DNA of 64,000 bases from DATFQI01 sp963816955 (GTDB lineage Bacteria; Actinomycetota; Thermoleophilia; Solirubrobacterales; Solirubrobacteraceae): the NCBI GenBank assembly GCA_963816955.1, contig CAWFME010000006.1:87678-151677 (forward strand). The letters run 5' to 3'. Position 1 is the stretch's first letter. Each line of letters opens with the position of its first letter. Of the stretch, positions 27,180 to 35,031 are shown piece after piece. The position numbers and the translations under genes are program-made. Under the pieces are notes generated by a model, which had not been told where the DNA came from, made no database searches, and was given only the letters and a program-made list of their open reading frames with translations.

Positions 27180-28559
27180 TCACGCACTGCGCACGTAGCG
27201 CTGGCGCCGCACGACCACCGGAGCGCCCGTTCCGTCACGGCCGGAGAACCGCTGGATGACCACGGGCGGCGCGGAGCGCCCCGCCTTGCGCAGCGCCCGC
27301 GCGTCCCCGGCGTCGAGCGGCAGCCGCACGATCCGCGCCCGCGGCCTCGCGCGGAAGGCGACGCGCTTGCGGGTGAGCCGCTTCCCAGCGGCATCGCGCA
27401 GCGCGACGCTCACCGAGCCGCGGCAGCCGCGCGGGCAGATCAGGCGCACGACCACGCGATCGCGGCCGGCCTGCGGCCGGCGGCCGTCGAACGCCGGGCA
27501 CGAACCCGTGTAGTCCCTCCACGGCGCCCCGCCGCCCGTGGCGGACGCGGTCCAGACGCCCACCATGCCGCAGCGCAGCGCCGACCAGGCGAGCATCGTG
27601 CCGTCGAAGCTCGGTCGGCTCTGGGACGAGCTCCCGGGGAAGGACGCGATGGTTCGCGTGGCGCCGCCGAAGTCGAGGATCCGCAGGCGCGAGACATAGG
27701 AGTCGGGTACGGAGTCGAGGTAGGCGAGCCGATCGCCGGCCGCGCCGACGAGGGCGAACCACCTGTCCGGCGGCGTCGGCAGCGGATGCGCGTACGGCTC
27801 CTGCGGGCTGAACCACACGAGGCCCTGCCGGGACCAGATCACCACCTTGCCATCCGGCTGGAGCACCCAGTGGTTGTCGGCGAACGTAAGTGTGGGAGAC
27901 GAGTCGATGCGCAGCAGCTCTCGCCCGTCGATGACCGTGACCCGGGGCCCCCCGGAACCGGCGCGAGAGTCCGTGTCCGCGAATGCCACGCGGCCGCCTG
28001 CGGCGGCGACGGGGCCGGCGGGGTCGGTGATCTCCATCCGGTGCGGCTCTGAGCCGTCGCCGCGATCGATCGTCAGCGTCGACCGGTTCGGGAAGTCCTC
28101 GCGCAGCCAGGCCAGCGTGGAGCCGTCGACCGCGAAGCGGTAGGCGGTGCCATAGCGCCGGCAGGGGTCGGCCGGATCGCAATTGTCGACGCGCTGGGGC
28201 CAGCCGGGCGAACGGACGCTGAAGAGACCGTCCTCGACCGGAGGGTCCTGGATCCGCCCGCCGTAGTCGCCCTCCAGGGTCCGGACCCACGCGGCCCGCA
28301 CCGGCGACGCCGCGAGGAAGACGTCCACCCGCCGGGCGACGCTCGGCTCGGGCAGCACGGCGAGCGTTCCTTTCGTCGTCCCGAGCCACCAGCGGCCCGC
28401 GCCGAAGCGGTAGCCGTAGGCCACCTCGCCGCCGATCGGCACCGGCCCGGCGACGGGGTAGAGGCCGTTGGCCGGGAACGTGGCGACACGCTCGGCAGCG
28501 TTTCCAGGGCCGGCGAGCGCGAGCGCGCCGAGGATGGCGAGGAGCGCCGTCGCGCGCAT
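27180..28559 (-). CDS. Secreted protein, probable beta-propeller-like, unknown function
   Basis: The 459-residue product starts with a signal peptide (ALLAILGALALAGPGNAA, cleavage near residue 22). The body has repeated strand pairs with W/Y and G-x-V-A-F-A patterns (GGEVAYGYRFGAGRWWLGT, GGRVAFADTD, GDRLAYLDSV), which suggests a propeller. The last 80 residues form a basic Ig-like segment (RDRVVVRLICPRGCRGSVSV) seen at the ends of many Thermoleophilia exported proteins. No catalytic motif was found. It is divergent from the sugar dehydrogenase gene with a 25-base gap. Confidence 0.6.
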   Translation of the reverse strand: MRATALLAILGALALAGPGNAAERVATFPANGLYPVAGPVPIGGEVAYGYRFGAGRWWLGTTKGTLAVLPEPSVARRVDVFLAASPVRAAWVRTLEGDYGGRIQDPPVEDGLFSVRSPGWPQRVDNCDPADPCRRYGTAYRFAVDGSTLAWLREDFPNRSTLTIDRGDGSEPHRMEITDPAGPVAAAGGRVAFADTDSRAGSGGPRVTVIDGRELLRIDSSPTLTFADNHWVLQPDGKVVIWSRQGLVWFSPQEPYAHPLPTPPDRWFALVGAAGDRLAYLDSVPDSYVSRLRILDFGGATRTIASFPGSSSQSRPSFDGTMLAWSALRCGMVGVWTASATGGGAPWRDYTGSCPAFDGRRPQAGRDRVVVRLICPRGCRGSVSVALRDAAGKRLTRKRVAFRARPRARIVRLPLDAGDARALRKAGRSAPPVVIQRFSGRDGTGAPVVVRRQRYVRSA

Positions 28560-28584
28560 AGTCGGTCATAACGTAAGGCCCGCG

Positions 28585-29667
28585 ATGAAGTTCTCATGCA
28601 GCCTTCCGCTGGTCCTCGCGGTGACCCTGGTCGGCTGCGGAGGTGGGGGCGACGAGCCCGCCGAGCGCTCGGCCGGGATGCGCGTGGAGACCGTCGCCAC
28701 CGGCCTCGAGGTGCCGTGGGAGATCGCCTTCCTGCCCGATCGCAGCGCGCTCGTGACCGAACGGCCCGGGCGGATCCGGCTGCTCGACGCGAACGGCGAG
28801 CTCCGCGACGAGCCCGTCGCGACCGTGGACGTCAGCGCGCAGGGCGAGGGCGGGCTGATGGGCCTGGCGCTCGACCCGGAGTTCGCGGACAACGACCTCG
28901 TCTACCTCTACTTCACGACCGCCGAGAGCCTGAGGCTCGAGCGCTGGCGCTACGCGGACGGCGCGCTGCGCCGCGAGGCCACGCTCGTCTCCGACATCGA
29001 GGCGGGGCCGATCCACGACTCCGGCCGGATCGCCTTCGGGCCCGACGAGCAGCTCTACGTCGCCACGGGCGACGCCGGCGACGGCGACCTCGCCCAGGAC
29101 GACGGCTCGCTCAACGGCAAGTTCCTGCGGCTGACGGCCGAGCAGTACCGCGGCGACGGCGAGGTGCGCCCCGAGATCGTCTCCAAGGGCAACCGCAACC
29201 CGCAGGGCTTCGACTGGTCGGGCGGGCGCCTGTACTCGACCGAGCACGGACCGAGCGGCGGCGACGGCCCGCAGGGCTTCGACGAGGTCAACCTGATCCG
29301 CCCGGGCGGCAACTACGGTTGGCCGGAGGCGATCGGCGACGACCACGAGGGCTTCGACGCGCCCTTGCGCGTCTACGAGGAGGCGATCGCGCCGTCGGGC
29401 GCGACGTTCCTGGAGGCGGACTCGCGCTGGCGCGGCGACTACCTGTTCGCGACGTTGCGCGGCGAGGCGCTGCACCGGCTGCGCTTCCAGGGCGAGGAGA
29501 TCGTGCAGGAGGACGTGCTGCTGGAGGGGGAGTACGGCCGCCTGCGCACGGTCGTCGAGGGCCCCGACGGCGCGGTCTACGTGCTCACGAGCAACCAGGA
29601 CGGCCGCGGCTCGCCCAGCGACGAGGACGACCGGATCCTGCGCATCACGCCGCCTGCCAGCGGGTGA
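28585..29667 (+). CDS. PQQ-type glucose/sorbosone dehydrogenase-like lipoprotein
   Basis: The 360-residue protein has a lipoprotein signal (LPLVLAVTLVGCGGGG) and the soluble quinoprotein glucose dehydrogenase propeller: VETVATGLEVPWEIAFLPD, GGLMGLALDPEFADNDLVYL, HDSGRIAFGPDEQLYVATGD, KGNRNPQGFDWSGGRLY, EHGPSGGDGPQGFDEVN and NYGWPEAIGD. These include the His and Arg/Asn positions that contact PQQ in the family. It likely oxidises sugars or related alcohols outside the membrane. PQQ synthesis genes are not seen here. The 3' end overlaps the convergent SnoaL-like gene by 23 bases. Confidence 0.88.
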   Translation: MKFSCSLPLVLAVTLVGCGGGGDEPAERSAGMRVETVATGLEVPWEIAFLPDRSALVTERPGRIRLLDANGELRDEPVATVDVSAQGEGGLMGLALDPEFADNDLVYLYFTTAESLRLERWRYADGALRREATLVSDIEAGPIHDSGRIAFGPDEQLYVATGDAGDGDLAQDDGSLNGKFLRLTAEQYRGDGEVRPEIVSKGNRNPQGFDWSGGRLYSTEHGPSGGDGPQGFDEVNLIRPGGNYGWPEAIGDDHEGFDAPLRVYEEAIAPSGATFLEADSRWRGDYLFATLRGEALHRLRFQGEEIVQEDVLLEGEYGRLRTVVEGPDGAVYVLTSNQDGRGSPSDEDDRILRITPPASG

Positions 29668-30028
29668 TCGCCTCCAGCGCCGCCGCGCGCGTCGGGTGCG
29701 CGCGGGCGTGCACGAGCACCTCGTCGCGGAAGCAGTAGACCCAGCTCGGCTGCACGTCGGAGAAGCCGCCCTCGCTGAAGGTGCGCATGCTCCCGTGGGC
29801 GAGCACGCACGACCCATGCTCCTCGAACGAGTGCACGGCGATCGAGACCTGCTCGGTCCGGCGGCGGCCCCATTCGCCCCAGAACTGCTCGGGCGGCACG
29901 GGCTCCTCCGCCTCGAGCGGGACCCACTCGACGGGCGCGTCGCCGACGAGCTCGTGCATGGCGTCGACGCCGCCGCGCTGATACGCGGCCCACAGCGCGC
30001 GGACCTGCTCGATCGGCTTCCCCTCCAC
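29645..30028 (-). CDS. SnoaL/NTF2-like small protein
   Basis: About 127 residues from a GTG at 30028. The pattern EQVRALWAAYQRGGVDAMHE, followed by WVPLEAEEP, VSIAVHSFEEHGSCVLAHGS and YCFRDEVLVHARAHPTRAAA, is that of the NTF2/SnoaL fold (helix, then curved sheet), used by polyketide cyclases, isomerases and non-enzymatic ligand binders. No conclusive catalytic residues can be named. The start is uncertain because no ATG precedes the helix; the upstream frame continues antisense to the histidine kinase. Confidence 0.65.
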   Translation of the reverse strand: MEGKPIEQVRALWAAYQRGGVDAMHELVGDAPVEWVPLEAEEPVPPEQFWGEWGRRRTEQVSIAVHSFEEHGSCVLAHGSMRTFSEGGFSDVQPSWVYCFRDEVLVHARAHPTRAAALEAITRWQAA

Positions 30029-30109
30029 CGCGAGGGATGCTCGCAGAACCCCGCTACGAGGGGAAGTCTCGAGACGTAGCCACGCCCAGCATCCGGTGTA
30101 CAGCAGTAT

Positions 30110-31246
30110 GTGCCGGGAGGAATGGAGGGAGTGGACCCGCCCACGCTGCATAAGGGCGCACCTGCGGTGCGCATCGACGCGCTCGACATGTTCGTCGAGC
30201 TGCTCGCGCAGGTCGAGGACGACGCGTCCTCCGACGCCTTCTACGGCCGCCTCTGCGAGGCGACCTGCGCGCTCACCTCGATGGACCGCGCGGTGATCTT
30301 CCGCTACGACGAGGTCCGCCGCCGCGTGCGCGCGGCCGGCGCGTACGGGATCGACATGGAGGCGTTCGCGGATGCGCACGTGACGGTGGAGTCGGCGCCC
30401 GTCGCCCGCCAGTCGCTCGAGGAGGACCGCGTGATCGAGGTCGTCGGCAGCTACGCCGAGGAGGTGCCGGAGGAGTTCCGCGACCTGCTGCGCGACACCA
30501 ACCTCGTCTGCACGCCGCTCGCCGCCGCCGGCCGCTGGTTCGGCGTGATCCTGTCCGACTCGAGCAAGGCCGGGCCGCTGTCCGACGAGGAGCGCTACCT
30601 GCTGTGGACGCTCGGCAAGACGGCGGCGCTCGCCACGCTCGCCCGCGTCGCGACGACCGCCGGCGCCCGCGCGCGCCAGCTGCAAGAGCGGATCGACCTC
30701 GCGCGCGACGTGCACGAGAGCGTGATCCAGCGGCTGTTCGGCGTCCAGCTCGTGTTCTCGTCCTCGGCCGAGCTCAAGCCCGAGGCGCGCGAGCGGATCG
30801 CGGCCGAGCTGCAGGCCGCGCTGGTGGACCTGCGGCGCGCGCTGCAGCGGCCGCTCGGACGCAGCGCCCCCGAGACGCAGACGACCCTGCTCGAGGAGGT
30901 CGCCCGCCTCGCGCGCGAGCACCCGGATCTCCACCTCGTGCTCAGGCGCGGGTCCGAACGTGTGAGCGTGCCCAAGACGCTCGAGCCGCTCGCCCAGTCC
31001 GTGCTGGCCGAGGCCGTGCGCAACGCGCACAAGCATGCGCGGCCGACCAAGGTGGAGGTCTCGCTGGACCGCGACGAGGACACGCTGGTGCTCGACGTCA
31101 CCAACGACGGTGTCGGCGGCCGCCCGAAGACGACCGGCATGGGGTTGAAGCTCGCCGCGCTGGAGGCGCTGCAGGCCGGCGGGATCGTCGAGTTCGGCGA
31201 GCGCGGGGCCGGCACCTGGCGCGTGCGGATGGCGGTGCCGGTGTGA
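30110..31246 (+). CDS. GAF-domain sensor histidine kinase
   Basis: Up to 378 residues. A GAF domain spans about 35-185 (FYGRLCEATCALTSMDRAVI; VCTPLAAAGRWFGVILSD) and is followed by a phosphoacceptor helix IDLARDVHESVIQRLFGVQL with His, and an HATPase_c domain (LAEAVRNAHKHARPTKVEV; VTNDGVGGRPKTTGMGLKL). No membrane helix is present, so the signal is cytoplasmic. Starts at GTG 30110, ATG 30122 or GTG 30131 are all in frame; GGAGG at 30124 favours 30131. The stop overlaps the next gene (GTGTGA), and the pair is a clear two-component system. Confidence 0.88.
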   Translation: MPGGMEGVDPPTLHKGAPAVRIDALDMFVELLAQVEDDASSDAFYGRLCEATCALTSMDRAVIFRYDEVRRRVRAAGAYGIDMEAFADAHVTVESAPVARQSLEEDRVIEVVGSYAEEVPEEFRDLLRDTNLVCTPLAAAGRWFGVILSDSSKAGPLSDEERYLLWTLGKTAALATLARVATTAGARARQLQERIDLARDVHESVIQRLFGVQLVFSSSAELKPEARERIAAELQAALVDLRRALQRPLGRSAPETQTTLLEEVARLAREHPDLHLVLRRGSERVSVPKTLEPLAQSVLAEAVRNAHKHARPTKVEVSLDRDEDTLVLDVTNDGVGGRPKTTGMGLKLAALEALQAGGIVEFGERGAGTWRVRMAVPV

Positions 31247-31893
31247 GCGCGCCCGACATGAACCCGGCGCGCCTCGCGACGGTCGGCGGCTCCAACGAGC
31301 GCCGCCTGCGCGTGCTCGTGGTCGACGACCACGAGGTCGTGCACTGGGGCCTGCGGCTGATGCTCGGCGAGCAGCCCTGGGTGGAGCGCTGCCTGAGCGC
31401 GCGCAACACCGAGGAGGCGTTGGCCATGGCCAAGCGCTACGAGCCGCACGTCGCGCTGGTCGACCTGTTCGTCGGCCAGGAGTCCGGCGCCACGATCTGC
31501 GAGCACCTGCGCGAGCTCGTGCCGCCGCCGAACGTCCTGATGATCTCCGGCGCGGGCCGGATCTCGCCGTCCGCCGCGCGGGCGGCGGGCGCCGCGGGCT
31601 TCATCTCCAAGGACTGGCCCGCCGCCGACATCGCCGGCGCGGTGCGGATGGTCGGGCTCGGAATGACGGTCTTCAAGCCCCACGAGGCGCCGGCCGGCCC
31701 GCCGCTGACCGAGCGCGAGCGCGAGGTCCTGGAGGCCGTCGCCTCCGGCGCCACCAACCGCGAGATCGCCGGGCGGCTGTTCCTCTCGCCGCACACGGTC
31801 AAGGAGCACACCTCCTCGCTGTATCGCAAGCTCGGCGCGCGCAACCGCGCCGAAGCGGTCCAGAAGGCCCAGCGCATCGGCCTCATCTCCTAG
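31243..31893 (+). CDS. LuxR/NarL-family response regulator
   Basis: The 216-residue protein has a receiver domain (about 20-135: VLVVDDHEVVHWGLRLML, phosphorylation Asp in HVALVDLFVG, ISKDWP with the conserved Lys) and a LuxR helix-turn-helix (about 150-210: LTEREREVLEAVASGATNRE, then LFLSPHTVKEHTSSLYRKLG). It overlaps the stop of the GAF kinase gene, its certain partner. GTG 31243 is used; ATG 31258 is an in-frame alternative. The fatty acid operon starts 240 bases downstream, so regulation of that operon is possible but not shown. Confidence 0.9.
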   Translation: MSAPDMNPARLATVGGSNERRLRVLVVDDHEVVHWGLRLMLGEQPWVERCLSARNTEEALAMAKRYEPHVALVDLFVGQESGATICEHLRELVPPPNVLMISGAGRISPSAARAAGAAGFISKDWPAADIAGAVRMVGLGMTVFKPHEAPAGPPLTEREREVLEAVASGATNREIAGRLFLSPHTVKEHTSSLYRKLGARNRAEAVQKAQRIGLIS

Positions 31894-31955
31894 CCGCTCC
31901 GAACGTCAACTGCGGCTGGGTAGGGGAGGCGAGGGAGCCGCCCGCGCGCCCACTC

Positions 31956-32012
31956 CGCACGCGAGGGGTCGATTAGTCGGTCTATACGCGATCAATCGAC
32001 CCCTCGCGTGCG
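31956..32012. promoter_or_regulatory. Long perfect inverted repeat upstream of the fatty acid operon
   Basis: Two 19-base arms, 31956-31974 (CGCACGCGAGGGGTCGATT) and 31994-32012, are exact reverse complements around a 19-base spacer. The site lies between the LuxR regulator and fabD, about 120 bases before the fabD start. No T-run follows. Either a double-dyad operator for a regulator of fatty acid synthesis or a large hairpin terminator of the two-component pair fits. Confidence 0.6.
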
Positions 32013-32070
32013 CCGGCCGGTGGCGCGGCGCCCCCGGCCGACGGGGACACCCCCCATCGCGTACGGGCTG

Positions 32071-32088
32071 ACCCCCCGAGTGGGGGGT
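32071..32088 (+). promoter_or_regulatory. G/C hairpin in the fabD leader
   Basis: ACCCCCC-GAGT-GGGGGGT is a perfect 7-bp stem with a 4-base loop, 44-53 bases before the fabD start codons. It could be a terminator/attenuator or an mRNA structure. CGCGTGCGA repeats flank it at about 32093 and 32113. Confidence 0.4.
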
Positions 32089-32131
32089 TGGCGCGTGCGA
32101 ACTCACCGAACTCGCGTGCGAGGTCCCCAGG

Positions 32132-33004
32132 GTGCGGTGCGTGAGCTTCGTCACCGACACCCAGGCGCCGGCCGTGCTTTTCCCCGGCCAGGGCAGCCAG
32201 ACCGCCGAGATGCGCGACGACGTCGCCCGTCTCGCCCCCGACCTGCTGGAGCGCGTCACCGAGCTCGTGGGGGAGGACCCGTTCCCCCGCGTCGAGGAGA
32301 GCACCCGCTTCGCCCAGCCCGCGATCTTCTGCGCGAGCATCACCGCCTACGACGCGCTCGGGCTCGAGCCCGGCGTCGCCGCCGGGCACAGCCTCGGCGA
32401 GCTGGCGGCGCTGGCCGCCGCCGGCGTGCTCGACCGCGACGATGCGCTCGAGCTGGTCGTCCTCCGCGGCCGCCTGATGGCCGAGGCCGACGACACGGGC
32501 TCGATGCTCGCGCTCGTCGGCGCCAGCGAGGAGGAGGCGCGCGAGATCGCCGACCACGCCGGCGTGACCGTCGCCAACGACAACGCCCCCGGGCAGGTCG
32601 TGCTCTCCGGCGCCCGCGACGAGCTCGCGGCCGCCGAGGAGGACGCCCGCGACCACGGCCGCCGCGCGCTCAAGCTCAACGTCGCCGGCGCGTTCCACTC
32701 GCCGCTGATGGAGCCGGCCGTGCAGCCGTTCCGCGAGGCGCTCGACGCCATCACGATCGGCGAGCCGCGCTTCCCCGTCGTCTCCTGCGCGAGCACCCAG
32801 CCGTTCGCCGATGTCCGCGCGGAGCTCGCCGCCGCGCTGACCACCCCGGTCCGCTGGCGCGAGACGATGCTCGCGCTCGACGCCGCCGGCTGCACCCGCT
32901 ACGTCGAGGTCGGCCCCGGCAAGGTGCTCGCCCGCCTCGGCAAGCGCATCCTGACCGACGGCCCGAAGGTCGAGACCCCGAGCCTGGAGCCCGCGAATGC
33001 ATAG
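32132..33004 (+). CDS. fabD: Malonyl-CoA:ACP transacylase
   Basis: FabD moves malonyl groups from CoA to acyl carrier protein. The 290-residue protein has the family order: VLFPGQGSQTAEM at the N-terminus, AGHSLGELAALAAAG with the nucleophilic Ser, VLRGRLMAEA with the carboxylate-binding Arg, VVLSGARDEL and AGAFHSPLM with the catalytic His, and YVEVGPGKVLARLGKRI near the end. GTG 32132 or 32141 may start it. It opens the operon and overlaps fabH by 8 bases. The upstream 240 bases hold two inverted repeats that may control the operon. Confidence 0.93.
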   Translation: MRCVSFVTDTQAPAVLFPGQGSQTAEMRDDVARLAPDLLERVTELVGEDPFPRVEESTRFAQPAIFCASITAYDALGLEPGVAAGHSLGELAALAAAGVLDRDDALELVVLRGRLMAEADDTGSMLALVGASEEEAREIADHAGVTVANDNAPGQVVLSGARDELAAAEEDARDHGRRALKLNVAGAFHSPLMEPAVQPFREALDAITIGEPRFPVVSCASTQPFADVRAELAAALTTPVRWRETMLALDAAGCTRYVEVGPGKVLARLGKRILTDGPKVETPSLEPANA

Positions 33005-34019
33005 CGCCACGCTCCCGCCCGACCTGCGCACGATCGCGCGCGAGGCGACCCGCAACGGGTCGCGCTTCGCGCCCCAGCGCACGGCCAGCATCATCGGCCT
33101 GGGCCACTGGAGCCCGGCCGAGGTCGTGCCGAACTCCGCGCTCGCCGGCCGCCTCGGCGTCGACGACGCGTGGATCGTCAAGCGCACCGGCGTGCACACC
33201 CGCCGCCGCGCCGCACCGAGCGAGCGCCTGAGCGACATGGCCACCTGGGCCGCCCGCCGCGCGCTCAACGACGCGGGCGTCGAGCCCTACGACATCGACC
33301 TCGTGCTCGTCGCGACGATGAGCCAGGACGAGATCACGCCCAACACCGCGCCGCTCGTCGCGCACGAGCTGGGCGCCGAGCGCGCCGGCGCGATGGACAT
33401 CGGCGCCGCCTGCTCGGGCTTCCTCGCCGCGCTGCGCCTCGCCGCCGGCCAGATCGAGACCGGCCGCGCCGACCGCATCCTCGTGATCGGCGCCGAGGCC
33501 CTGACGCGGATGCTCGACTACGACGACCCGAAGACCGCGCACCTGTTCGGCGACGGCGCGGGCGCGGTCGTGCTCGGCGCCGACGGCGCCGGCCAGATCG
33601 GCCCGATCATGCTCGCCGCCGACGGCGGGCTCGGCCCCGCGATCACGTGCGACTACAGCGACCGCGTGATCAGGATGGACGGCCACTCGACCTACCAGAC
33701 GGCCGTCAAGCGCCTCACCGAGGCGACCGTCGCCGCCGTCGCGCGCGCCGGGCTGGAGCTCGACGACGTCGACCTGTTCGTCTACCACCAGGCCAACGGC
33801 CGCATCATCCGCGCGGTCGGCGAGCGCCTGGACCTCGAGCCGGCCAAGGTCGCCGACTACGTCGCGCACATGGCCAACACGAGCGCGGCCTCGATCCCGC
33901 TCACGCTGAGCCTGCTGCGCGAGGACAACCGCCTGCGCCCCGGCCAGAAGGTGCTCGTCGCCGCGATCGGCGCGGGCTTCACCTGGGGCGCCGGCATCGT
34001 CGAATGGGGGATCGCATGA
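32997..34019 (+). CDS. fabH: Beta-ketoacyl-ACP synthase III
   Basis: KAS III starts fatty acid synthesis by condensing an acyl-CoA primer with malonyl-ACP. The 340-residue protein carries Cys in MDIGAACSGFLAAL, His in FVYHQANGRIIRA and Asn in MANTSAASIPLTL, the full catalytic triad. A 27-residue N-terminal extension precedes the usual ASIIGLGHWSPAEVV. GDGAGAVVLG is also conserved. Its ATG lies 8 bases inside the fabD end and its stop overlaps fabG by ATGA, so translation is coupled along the operon. Confidence 0.93.
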   Translation: MHSATLPPDLRTIAREATRNGSRFAPQRTASIIGLGHWSPAEVVPNSALAGRLGVDDAWIVKRTGVHTRRRAAPSERLSDMATWAARRALNDAGVEPYDIDLVLVATMSQDEITPNTAPLVAHELGAERAGAMDIGAACSGFLAALRLAAGQIETGRADRILVIGAEALTRMLDYDDPKTAHLFGDGAGAVVLGADGAGQIGPIMLAADGGLGPAITCDYSDRVIRMDGHSTYQTAVKRLTEATVAAVARAGLELDDVDLFVYHQANGRIIRAVGERLDLEPAKVADYVAHMANTSAASIPLTLSLLREDNRLRPGQKVLVAAIGAGFTWGAGIVEWGIA

Positions 34020-34753
34020 GCCACCGTCCCGACACCGCCGTCGCGCTCGTCACGGGCGCCAGCAAGGGCATCGGATCCGCGATCGCGCAGGCGCTGGCCG
34101 CCGACGGCTGGGCCGTCGCGGTCAACTATCGCTCCGACGAGGAGGGCGCCAAGCGCACCGTCGAGGCGATCGAGCAAGGCGGCGGCAAGGCCGTCGCGCT
34201 CCAGGGCGACGTCGCCAACGGCGCGCCCAAGGAGCTGTTCGACCAGGCCGAGGAGCAGCTCGGCGCGCCCGTGCTCGCGCTCGTCAACAACGCCGGCGTC
34301 ACCGCCGACGGGCTCGCGATCCAGATGGACGACGAGGCCTGGGACACGGTGTTGCAGACCAACCTGACCGCCGCGTTCCGGATGACGCGCAGCGCGATGC
34401 GGCCGATGATCAAGGCCCGCTACGGGCGCGTGATCAACGTCGCCTCCGTCGTCGGCCCCCGCGCCAACGCCGGCCAGGCCAACTACGCGGCCGCCAAGGC
34501 CGGGCTGATCGGCATGACCAAGACGATCGCCCACGAGGTCGCCCGCCGCGGCGTGACGGTCAACGCCGTCGCACCGGGCTTCATCGAGACCGACATGACC
34601 AAGGACGTCCCCGACGCCGTCAAGGAGGCCGTCCCCGCCCGCCGCGCGGGCACCCCGGAGGAGGTCGCCGCCGCCGTGCGCTTCCTGGCCTCCGACGACG
34701 CCGGCTACGTGACCGGCACGACCCTTTTCGTCGACGGCGGCATGTCCGCTTGA
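34016..34753 (+). CDS. fabG: 3-oxoacyl-ACP reductase
   Basis: The 245-residue short-chain dehydrogenase reduces 3-ketoacyl-ACP with NADPH. Seen: TGASKGIGSAIAQAL (cofactor loop), LVNNAGVTADGL, the Ser-Tyr-Lys active site in NVASVVGPRANAGQANYAAA, and PGFIETDMTK with the C-terminal YVTGTTLFVDGGMSA. Context within the fab operon makes FabG far more likely than another SDR. The ATG overlaps the fabH stop; acpP follows after 32 bases with its own ribosome binding site. Confidence 0.93.
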   Translation: MSHRPDTAVALVTGASKGIGSAIAQALAADGWAVAVNYRSDEEGAKRTVEAIEQGGGKAVALQGDVANGAPKELFDQAEEQLGAPVLALVNNAGVTADGLAIQMDDEAWDTVLQTNLTAAFRMTRSAMRPMIKARYGRVINVASVVGPRANAGQANYAAAKAGLIGMTKTIAHEVARRGVTVNAVAPGFIETDMTKDVPDAVKEAVPARRAGTPEEVAAAVRFLASDDAGYVTGTTLFVDGGMSA

Positions 34754-34785
34754 TCACCCCAACCGCAATCAAGGAGAGAGTCCAC

Positions 34786-35031
34786 ATGGCCACCGCCACC
34801 ACCCCCGAGACCGTCGAGAAGACCATCTTCGAGGCGCTGCCGCAGTTCGGCGTCGAGGAGTCCGAGATCACGAAGGAGTCCACCTTCGAGGAGCTCGACG
34901 TCGACTCGCTCGACCTCGCCGAGCTCTCGCAGATCATCGAGGACGAGCACGGCGTCCAGCTCAAGGGCGACGACGTCGCGAAGATCAAGACCGTCGGCGA
35001 CGCGATCGACCTGGTGGTGAACCGGGCCTGA
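34786..35031 (+). CDS. acpP: Acyl carrier protein
   Basis: The 81-residue acidic protein carries growing acyl chains on a phosphopantetheine arm. The attachment Ser lies in ELDVDSLDLAELSQ (about residue 44); the surrounding FEELDVDSLD is the standard recognition helix start. The ATG at 34786 is chosen because AAGGAGAGAG sits 7 bases upstream; an in-frame ATG at 34750 would add 12 unlikely residues. The gene has the only strong Shine-Dalgarno in the operon, consistent with the high ACP demand. Its TGA shares one base with the fabF ATG. Confidence 0.95.
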   Translation: MATATTPETVEKTIFEALPQFGVEESEITKESTFEELDVDSLDLAELSQIIEDEHGVQLKGDDVAKIKTVGDAIDLVVNRA

